DNA of 59,138 nucleotides. Origin: Lentilactobacillus hilgardii DSM 20176 = ATCC 8290 (lineage in GTDB: Bacteria > Bacillota > Bacilli > Lactobacillales > Lactobacillaceae). The DNA is taken from positions 793,894-853,031 of the forward strand of contig NZ_GG669992.1 in NCBI RefSeq assembly GCF_000159315.1, given 5' to 3'. Positions 52,571 through 59,138 of the stretch are shown here, in pieces. A program made the position numbers and the translations under genes. Numbering within the stretch: the first letter of the stretch is position 1; the number at the start of each line of letters is the position of its first letter. Under the pieces are notes generated by a model. That model did not search any database. It had not been told where the DNA came from and was given only the letters and a program-made list of their open reading frames with translations.

Positions 52571-53104
52571 ATGAGAAAATGGTTGGTTGGATTACTTTGT
52601 ATCGTTGGGTTATCAATGGGCTTTATGGGAAGTGCGATAAAACCACAGTCATCGCAAGCAGCTTCACATTCGTTACGTTATTTTCCGAGTGCGTTGCGTC
52701 ATACCTGGTATCATTATGACGGCCATGGTAGGTATGATCGAGTAACATTTGGCTATAAGCATTATCGTGAGCAAAATTATTATGATGGATGGACAGTTTA
52801 TCATGGCAAAATCCATTATCGAAATTTAAAAACAACTCATATTAGTCATCACCCCAATTGGACATTTGCGACACCGTTTTATATCCACCATATGCATTGG
52901 GTTAACATTTATGGATGGAATCAAACAGCCGGGGATGGAGAGTACTACGGTGTGAAGGTACGTCATTATCACGGCCATCGTATTCGGGTCATGAGCGAAG
53001 CAAATGGTGCTGGCATATGGACATACCAACATTATTACGCAACCCGAAAAGTAGCCAGAACTTTGGGTAATAAACATTTCAAGGGTGTTTCATATGATGG
53101 ATGA
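52571..53104 (+). CDS. Secreted His/Tyr-rich protein
   Basis: 177 aa. Signal peptide of about 31 residues ending SSQAAS, mature part of about 146 residues with more than 20 His and some 20 Tyr, basic, and apparently all-beta (LRYFPSALRHTWYHYDGHGRYDRVTF ... YHGHRIRVMSEANGAGIWTYQHYY). Similar small secreted proteins of lactobacilli are uncharacterised. The His clusters (HISHH, HHMH, HYHGH) could bind metal, which is inference. GGAGGGG precedes the ATG. The next small gene may be co-transcribed. Confidence 0.75.
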   Translation: MRKWLVGLLCIVGLSMGFMGSAIKPQSSQAASHSLRYFPSALRHTWYHYDGHGRYDRVTFGYKHYREQNYYDGWTVYHGKIHYRNLKTTHISHHPNWTFATPFYIHHMHWVNIYGWNQTAGDGEYYGVKVRHYHGHRIRVMSEANGAGIWTYQHYYATRKVARTLGNKHFKGVSYDG

Positions 53105-53213
53105 TAAAGTATCCGGGTAAATAAACTTGGTGTTCATTGAAAGACTACGATCGATGAGTTAATTATCAGTATGGATGATAACTTTGATAGTCATTAAAAA
53201 GGGGATTGTTTAG

Positions 53214-53372
53214 ATGAGATTATATGACGGGAAACATTTGCACATTATAGCAAAGATGCATAAGAATACGAGAAAAGAAAGGATTGAAGCTTTGATCGGG
53301 TATGGCATTTTTGCGTTACTGCTTGTTTGGTGGTTCGGCAAAAAGGTGGGTGGCAATTCAGCTGATAATTAA
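53214..53372 (+). CDS. Small membrane protein, 52 aa
   Basis: MRLYDGKHLHIIAKMHKNTRKERIE (basic, cytoplasmic) followed by one membrane helix (ALIGYGIFALLLVWWFG) and a short polar tail. AAGGGG precedes the ATG by nine bases. It starts 109 bases behind the His/Tyr-rich gene on the same strand. Unknown function. Confidence 0.6.
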   Translation: MRLYDGKHLHIIAKMHKNTRKERIEALIGYGIFALLLVWWFGKKVGGNSADN

Positions 53373-53549
53373 ATCGATTAACACGGATTGCCTGATAACG
53401 ACTGGTGTCGAACGTTTGAAATCCTGAGTAACAGGAAGCACTTGATTGTACATTTTAAGTAGCATGAAAAGAGTGTGAAGTTAGAGTGTTCGCTGAAAGC
53501 TTACGCTATTTGAAAAAGAAAAACTTGGGATTAAATAAAATTGTATAAG

Positions 53550-53608
53550 AAAAGAGCAAGAAATCATTTAGTATTGAAAAGATAGCCAAAATGATTTCTT
53601 GCTTTTTT
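53550..53608. terminator. Bidirectional terminator
   Basis: AAAAGAGCAAGAAATCATTT pairs with AAATGATTTCTTGC, then TTTTTT; it serves the small-gene pair and the convergent tetR gene. Confidence 0.85.
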
Positions 53609-53633
53609 GATAAAGCAAATAACGGGTTAATCA

Positions 53634-54185
53634 TCATTTAAAAACGTCACTAATACTATCAAACGTATGAATAATGTCCTCCTGTGAAGGCGGATTCCCA
53701 GTTTCGATCACATACTCAATGACGGAAAGGATAATTGCCGGAAAGACATTTTTCTCCAATGGCAGGGGTTCATGACCGAGTAAGGTCGGCAGATACTGGC
53801 GAAAGCGTTTCTTTAATTCGTTTTCTAACGTGTAGTCACTGTATTCAATCGAAAATAGTGCCGCTGCCGTTTCCCGATTCTCGGCCCAAAAAGTATTGGT
53901 CTGGGGAAATAGTAATGGGATTCGGCTTGTCAGATCCAGTTTCTTTAAATTTGCAGCGACGTAATGTTTGTATAGGTCGTCGTATTTTTGAACTAATTCT
54001 TTGATCATTGCTTCGGTTAACTGATACTTATCTTGATAGTGGTAGTAAAATGTCTGTCGGTTAATTAAAGATTCCTTGGCAATATCGCCGACAGTGACAT
54101 TTTTAAAGCCTTTTTCATTGACTAATTTAATAAAAGCCGTTTGGATATCACGCTTTGTGCGAAGCTTCTGTAAGTCCCTTGGCAT
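53634..54185 (-). CDS. TetR-family regulator
   Basis: 183 aa. N-terminal helix-turn-helix VTVGDIAKESLINRQTFYYHYQDKYQL; the C-terminal half is a ligand domain like that of DhaS-type regulators. The ATG at 54185 follows TAGGTG; the longer frame from 54236 overlaps the putative operator. It is divergent from the CocE/NonD hydrolase gene 171 bases away and most likely controls it, with a ligand related to the hydrolase substrate. Confidence 0.88.
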   Translation of the reverse strand: MPRDLQKLRTKRDIQTAFIKLVNEKGFKNVTVGDIAKESLINRQTFYYHYQDKYQLTEAMIKELVQKYDDLYKHYVAANLKKLDLTSRIPLLFPQTNTFWAENRETAAALFSIEYSDYTLENELKKRFRQYLPTLLGHEPLPLEKNVFPAIILSVIEYVIETGNPPSQEDIIHTFDSISDVFK

Positions 54186-54211
54186 GTTTACACCTACTTT
54201 TGACAATTTTA

Positions 54212-54235
54212 GACATTCTGTCGTATAAGCAGACA
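54212..54235. promoter_or_regulatory. Putative TetR operator
   Basis: GACA-TTC-TGTC and the overlapping TGTC-N9-GACA form two nested dyads just upstream of the tetR start. This is the usual place for a TetR autoregulatory operator. Confidence 0.45.
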
Positions 54236-54356
54236 ATACACTAACAACTAGCTAATAATCAACCAATTGGCAGTGCTTTGGCCATATTCAATGATGCTTA
54301 AATCCCCTAGAATAACAAGTGAATTAAGTTACTGAATTTTTAGGAGGTTAACAACT

Positions 54357-56114
54357 ATGACCGATTTAAATCAATTAAAAGTATATCGACCATCTTTAGA
54401 CTACATCGATGATGGCAAAGAGCATGGTGTTTTAAGCAAATTCGAACCAGGAACCCGGATCTTACCAAAAGGATATCAGGTAAGCGACAAATTCAAACCG
54501 CTCGATTGTGACATTGTGTTTGAGAAAGATGTGCCAATTAAATTGCGTGACGGTGTGACGATTTATGCCGATGTCTTTCGACCGAATACGAATGAAAAGG
54601 TACCGGTCATCATGGCTTGGAGCCCTTATGGAAAGAGTGCTGGAACTGCGCCGAGGTATGAAAATATTTTTGGCATCATCGGCTTGAAAAATAACATTGT
54701 TTCCGGACTGGAAAAGTTCGAAGGGCCGGATCCGGCTTATTGGTGCCAACAGGGATACGCAATCTGTAATCCTGATGAACGTGGGATTGCCCACTCTGAA
54801 GGTGATGCATCAATGATCGGTACGCAGGAAGGTCGCGACAGCTATGATGTTATTGAATGGTTGGCTGCCCAAAGCTGGTGTACCGGTAAAGTAGCGATGA
54901 GTGGCACGTCATATTTGGCATTTTCCCAATGGTTCATTGCTGCCGAACAGCCACCACATTTAGCAGCGATTAATCCAACGGAAGGTTTGAGCGATGGTTA
55001 TCGAGATATGGCCATGCGTGGCGGTATTCCGGATGAGGATTTCGTTCGGCGAATTCAAGCCAACTACGTAAACGTTGACGATAATCAGCATGAAGACGTT
55101 ACGGCGGAAATGAAGAAGTACCCCTTAATCAATCATCCGGTTTGGCAGGATAAAATTGTTAAATTTGATCAAATTCAAGTGCCAACATACTTGGTTGCCA
55201 GTTATGGAAATACGCTTCATACAAATGGCACTTTCCGTGCTTGGCGTCAGATGGGGTCGAAGCAAAAGTGGCTGCGAATTCACAATAGTCAGGAATGGCC
55301 GGATTATTACGACGCAATGAATACCGAGGATCGCAAACGGTTCTTTGATTATTTCTTAAAGGACGTCCAAAACGGCTGGGAAGAGACGCCTAAAGTCAGA
55401 TATGCCATGCTGGATATGGCTGGTGGAGATGAGACCAACATTGCTGGGGATGAATTTCCACCAAGCTACGTTGACTATCAAAAATTTCATTTGGATGGTG
55501 TGACCCGGGAACTGAGGGATCAAGTGACTAAAAAAGATGTTTCGGTAACCTATACACCGGAAATGGGACCGGGAAAGGCCTCGTTTATTAAACAATTCAG
55601 TCAAAGAACTGAAATGATTGGTTATCCAAAGGTACATCTGAATGTCCAGGCAAAGGATGCCGATGATATGGAACTGTTTGTCGTCATGCAGAAATTAGAC
55701 CAGTACGGCAATCAGCTTTCGGAATTTGTGGTTCCAAATCATGGTGCGATGATGCATGATTTCACGGATAATGGCGGTACCGTCATGAAATATAAGGGAC
55801 CGGATGGCCGATTACGGGTGTCTGTTCGTCATCTTGATGAAGCACAATCAACGGACGCTATTCCAGTGCACAGTTTTGATCGGGTTGAAAAGTTGAGCCC
55901 TAATGAAGTTGTTCCGGTTGATATTGTATTGATGCCAATGGGGATGGTCTTCAACCCCGGTGAACAGTTGAGATTGGTGATCAGCGCAAAAAATGAAGCC
56001 GGCTCGATCGTGCCATGGTCGGTGGCATACGAATCCAAGAACAAGGGCCGTCAGGTTATTCACTGTGGTGGTGAGTATGATTCTTATTTGCAGGTACCGG
56101 TTAAGCTTGGGTAG
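54357..56114 (+). CDS. CocE/NonD-family serine hydrolase (X-Pro dipeptidyl-peptidase-like)
   Basis: 585 aa, cytoplasmic. The alpha/beta-hydrolase N-terminus holds MAWSPYGKS, DERGIAHSEGDA and the nucleophile elbow SGTSYLAF (Ser185). A C-terminal jelly-roll domain (from about 385) ends with the LRLVISAKNEAGSIVPW stretch. The family cleaves esters, amides or N-terminal X-Pro. The extended N-terminus of about 55 residues before DIVFEKDVPIKLRDGVTIYADVFRP is typical of the lactobacillar and fungal-like branch. AGGAGG precedes the ATG. It is probably induced through the divergent TetR. Substrate unknown. Confidence 0.88.
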   Translation: MTDLNQLKVYRPSLDYIDDGKEHGVLSKFEPGTRILPKGYQVSDKFKPLDCDIVFEKDVPIKLRDGVTIYADVFRPNTNEKVPVIMAWSPYGKSAGTAPRYENIFGIIGLKNNIVSGLEKFEGPDPAYWCQQGYAICNPDERGIAHSEGDASMIGTQEGRDSYDVIEWLAAQSWCTGKVAMSGTSYLAFSQWFIAAEQPPHLAAINPTEGLSDGYRDMAMRGGIPDEDFVRRIQANYVNVDDNQHEDVTAEMKKYPLINHPVWQDKIVKFDQIQVPTYLVASYGNTLHTNGTFRAWRQMGSKQKWLRIHNSQEWPDYYDAMNTEDRKRFFDYFLKDVQNGWEETPKVRYAMLDMAGGDETNIAGDEFPPSYVDYQKFHLDGVTRELRDQVTKKDVSVTYTPEMGPGKASFIKQFSQRTEMIGYPKVHLNVQAKDADDMELFVVMQKLDQYGNQLSEFVVPNHGAMMHDFTDNGGTVMKYKGPDGRLRVSVRHLDEAQSTDAIPVHSFDRVEKLSPNEVVPVDIVLMPMGMVFNPGEQLRLVISAKNEAGSIVPWSVAYESKNKGRQVIHCGGEYDSYLQVPVKLG

Positions 56115-56157
56115 GAAAAATTAGCGGTCAGCCAAATGACCAATCATTATTTAAGTA

Positions 56158-56196
56158 TAAAAGCCACTCGAAAATTGAAATCGAGTGGTTTTTATT
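56158..56196 (+). terminator. Terminator of the hydrolase gene
   Basis: AAAAGCCACTCGA pairs with TCGAGTGGTTTTT. Confidence 0.9.
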
Positions 56197-56822
56197 ATCC
56201 TTATTTGATGCCTAAATTGATCTGGAGCGCTTATGCAAGCATTAATGAAAAGTTGGTTTTACTCTTGATGCCTAAGTCATTCAGGAGATGTCTTTTTAAC
56301 ACCTTGATTTTCCTCCCATTCAAGGGGCAAGGCGGTATTAATCCCAATTGGAACTAAAAGCTGGCCTTTGGAGTGTTCAATTGTTCGTAGATCTGATGTG
56401 TCTGTAAATCTGCAATTTTGTAATCTTCTTTAGCTAATGAATAGCCTTCAAGTGATATGGTGTGTTATCAAAGAGTATCGTTGCTAAAGGTTATCGAAGC
56501 AAACTTTAGATCAGGAAGGTTGACTTCGACTTGGCTTTCTAATTGAAAGTTAATAATACGTAATATGGATAAGACCATGGTTTAATTCGTCATCGCAATG
56601 TTTAATACCCAAACGTTGTTATCAATCAATTATTTTGTGGCTTTTGTGCTGAATAATTTTTTTGATATTTAACGGGACTAAATGCCGCTCATTAACGTAA
56701 TTGAAGCTTTAATAGTATAAATCTATCCATAAGTAAGTATTTATTTTCTTATTTAACATTACGCAACGTAGATGTATACTAAAAAATATCAATTTGAACT
56801 CAATTGTGGAGGAATGATTATA
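56197..56822. other. Decayed interval before the SIR2 gene
   Basis: No intact gene. On the minus strand 56357-56465 a short open stretch reads ISLEGYSLAKEDYKIADLQTHQIYEQLNTPKASF-stop, which may be a gene remnant of unknown family. The sequence becomes markedly AT-rich from about 56600, marking the entry to the defence locus. Confidence 0.4.
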
Positions 56823-57926
56823 ATGGTTGACCGATTTAAGGTTAAAAATGGCAAAGAAGATTCAGTTGGCGAAAAAGAAAAAGTATTAACGATGGATGAC
56901 CAAATTGATGCATTAGCTAAAAGTATTCGTCATTTTGCGATAACTAAGCAATTAAATTTCTTGATTGGTTCAGGGGCTTCAGCTGATGCCATTCCTCTTA
57001 TGAATGACGATAAGTATAAACCTAACTCTAATCAGTTACAGGAATTAAATAAATCTGAAGATCCTGATGCAGAAAAAAAGTTTTGTTTGAAAAGTTTATT
57101 TGCTAAGACTATGGATGTTTCTAAACGCATAATCTCAGGTGAGTTAGTTGGCAAAGAGAAGGATACTCAAAGTATGTACGATAAGTTTCTCCAGGCGGTT
57201 ATAACCATTTTAAATCTATCTAATTCCAGGCGAGGACCTAAAAATGTGAATTTATTTACAACTAATTATGATTTGTTTATTGAGAAATCAATTGACAATG
57301 TAGCTGGTACTAATAGATTTATTTTTAATGACGGAGCTAGTGGATATTTCGAACGGTTTTTAGATAGTTCAAATTATAATCGGGTAGTAGCATATAGAGG
57401 TTTAACTGATAATTATCTAAATGAGATGCCTTCAATTTCACTCATTAAGCCACATGGATCAATGAATTGGTCTAATAGTGATAATAAAATTCAAGTATTA
57501 AATACAATTTCTCAGGATCCATTTTTGGTAAAACCTACAGGCTTTGAAAATAAAGAAACTTTTCTAAGTAATCATTTTTATGACATGTTGCGAATATTTC
57601 AACTTGAACTAGATAAATCTGAGTCAGTCATGTTTGTTATTGGCTTCTCTTTTCAAGATAAGCACATAGCCCAAATGATTAGGAGAGCTCTTCAAAACCC
57701 AGAATTAATGATTTACGCTTTTGGCTTTAGAGATGGAGATAGGCAAAAGTATATGAGCAACTTAGGGGTTAATGATGAGAAACATAATTTTCGAATTATC
57801 ACGCCGTCTAACTTATATGTAGATTGTAAAAACAAACAAATCACACTTGGAGTATTGACGGATATTTTAAATAATAAATTTATTAGGGAAGAAAAAGGAA
57901 AAGAGGCTTCAAATAGAGCAGAGTAA
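56823..57926 (+). CDS. SIR2-domain NADase of a SIR2-HerA defence system
   Basis: 367 aa from the ATG at 56823, ten bases behind GGAGG. SIR2 landmarks: NFLIGSGAS (NAD loop, 49-53), FTTNYDLFIEKSID with Asn148 and Asp150, and IKPHGSMNW with the catalytic His211; FVIGFSFQDKHIAQMIRRAL near the end is the usual closing motif of defence SIR2 proteins. With HerA, such proteins hydrolyse NAD+ on phage infection and stop the cell. The HerA frame follows directly, partly overlapping. AT-rich base use, unlike the neighbours, points to horizontal acquisition. Confidence 0.9.
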   Translation: MVDRFKVKNGKEDSVGEKEKVLTMDDQIDALAKSIRHFAITKQLNFLIGSGASADAIPLMNDDKYKPNSNQLQELNKSEDPDAEKKFCLKSLFAKTMDVSKRIISGELVGKEKDTQSMYDKFLQAVITILNLSNSRRGPKNVNLFTTNYDLFIEKSIDNVAGTNRFIFNDGASGYFERFLDSSNYNRVVAYRGLTDNYLNEMPSISLIKPHGSMNWSNSDNKIQVLNTISQDPFLVKPTGFENKETFLSNHFYDMLRIFQLELDKSESVMFVIGFSFQDKHIAQMIRRALQNPELMIYAFGFRDGDRQKYMSNLGVNDEKHNFRIITPSNLYVDCKNKQITLGVLTDILNNKFIREEKGKEASNRAE

Positions 57927-59138
57927 GCGTTTAGGAGTTGTTGTTGGTGTTGATGGATCTATTGCTAGCATCGGGATGTATGAGATGTCCAATGATGTAG
58001 ATTTTTTTGGAATGGAGATATATTAACTGGTCCTAAAGTTGGAGCATTTTTAACAATTAATCAGAATGAAATAAAAATTATTTCTTCGGTAATTACAGAA
58101 AAGGTAATCGATCAACAGAATACGATTAAGAGCAAAGAATTTGATAATAGGTATAAAAAAGACTCTATTAATAGAGTTATCCAGTTAAAGACTCGTGGGG
58201 TGATAGTCGATGACAGATTTGAAATCACGAGTTCTTATGTACCAATGATCGGGAATGAAGTTACTTTAACTACTAAGAATGAATTAAATATTGTATATAG
58301 CGTTCAAAATGATGATTCTTCGCTTAAAATTGGGCAATCGATACTTGAGAACCAAGCAATATCAATCCCTATCAATAAATTTTTTGCTAGTCATATTGGA
58401 ATATTTGGGAACACGGGAAGTGGAAAGTCCAATACTTTGCATAAACTATATTTGGAATTATTTCGATCCAAGTTTCGAAATAATATTTTTAAACACTCGC
58501 AATTCTTAATTATTGACTTTAATGGTGAGTATGTTGGCAATAATATGTTCGGAGTTAATGATAAAAAAATAAAAAGGGTATTTGATATAAATACAAAGGT
58601 AAAAAGTAATTTCAATAAAATTCCAGTTACTAAAGAATATCTTTTTGATGCTGATATTTTAAGTATTCTTTTTGATGCACGTCCGAAAACACAAGTCCCT
58701 TTCTTAAAGAAAGCAATGAAAAAAATGAATGAAGTAATTGTTCAAAAAGATTTTAAATTTGGGAATTTTGTAGGGGGGATACTTAAAAGAATTTTAAGTA
58801 CTCCTGAGGAATCAACTCAAAAAAGTTTGGATGAATGGATTACTATTGCAAAAAGATATGACTTAAATGCAAGTGACTTTACATTTATTGATAAGATTCA
58901 ATTTAATTCAAAAAATAAAAACTATTACGGACTCAATGAACAGGGAGTAACTATATATTTTAATGGAGGAGCTGAGAAAGCTAATAATCAAAAATTAGAA
59001 TTCTTTAAGCTATCAATGATTGAAATGAGAATTAATAATTATTGGAGTAATACATCCATATCATTAATTAAAAAATTGAAAGCTTTTTTGGAATTTCAAA
59101 AGGTATTTTATATAGCATGGAAGGATTTTGACTCACAG
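57913..59138 (+). pseudogene. herA: HerA-type ATPase of the SIR2-HerA pair, frame interrupted, runs off the right edge
   Basis: The HAS-barrel start (KRLGVVVGVDGSIASIG ... MSNDVDF) is open from 57913, but the frame ends at TAA 58024 after a seven-T run (58002-58008). One extra T would restore WNGDILTGPKVGAFLTI and a frame open for 377 codons to the window end. That frame holds Walker A IGIFGNTGSGKSN, the HerA strand LIIDFNGEYVG and a long helical domain. No ATG precedes the barrel: the only candidate behind the AAAAGAGG site is ATA at 57913, and the first ATG is at 57976. It is either a decayed gene or affected by a homopolymer error. The C-terminal ATPase half is outside the window. Confidence 0.82.

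Noticed and set aside
56136-56357. 73-codon plus-strand frame behind the hydrolase
   Set aside because: Overlaps the hydrolase terminator, has no ribosome binding site and reads as random sequence.

Overview
The window reads as chromosomal DNA of a low-GC Gram-positive bacterium of the Lactobacillaceae, probably the heterofermentative Lentilactobacillus/Levilactobacillus side. Reasons: strong AGGAGG-type ribosome binding sites, many lipobox and signal-peptide proteins, a TPP-riboswitch thiMDE salvage operon, an eutABC set, a feoAB operon, DegV and YisL-type proteins, and Gram-positive regulatory boxes (cre, Fur, WalR-like, PHO-like). There are no rRNA or tRNA genes, no CRISPR array and no prophage. 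The species cannot be fixed from the sequence alone.

Layout. 0-10.7 kb: glycerol kinase, a TMEM175-type channel, rlmD, an aldo/keto reductase, a short-chain dehydrogenase, then a TPP riboswitch with its terminator in front of thiM-thiD-thiE. 11-19 kb: a large secreted propeller/coiled-coil protein, an iron-siderophore ABC operon under a probable Fur site (its second permease is cut by a TGA), and a MacB-like exporter. 19-26 kb: an OsmC protein, an OppA-like lipoprotein cut by a TAA, a TnpB-type insertion remnant beside a broken ion-channel gene, small conserved genes, and a LysM-NlpC/P60 hydrolase under a perfect WalR-type box. 26-33 kb: a peptidase C26 remnant, a self-inhibited Fic protein, and eutC-eutB-eutA divergent from an APC permease. 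33-40 kb: a small secreted protein under a PHO-box-like array, an EmrB/QacA-type exporter, feoA-feoB with two small membrane partners under a Fur-like site, and an Ala/Lys-repeat secreted protein. 40-49 kb: three complete S53 (kumamolisin-like) secreted proteases in tandem, a TraX-like protein, and a truncated fourth protease copy ending in a repeat. 49-56 kb: DegV, an intact OppA-like lipoprotein, a cysteine desulfurase remnant, a His/Tyr-rich secreted protein, and a TetR regulator divergent from a CocE/NonD hydrolase. 56.8 kb to the right edge: an AT-rich SIR2-HerA pair of the anti-phage type, its HerA frame interrupted and running off the window.

The most original signal is a 119-bp intergenic element. 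It occurs complete once near 6.9 kb and three times in tandem (exact 124-bp period) near 18.8-19.1 kb, with truncated copies elsewhere. Its arms change together between copies (AGTACC/GGTACT, ATCGTTC/GAACGAT, AACGTTC/GAACGTT; also TGTAAGA/TCTTACA against TGTAAGG/CCTTACA), which is direct evidence that the folded form has been maintained. Copies lie directly behind stop codons, and one supplies the last codons of a lipoprotein gene.
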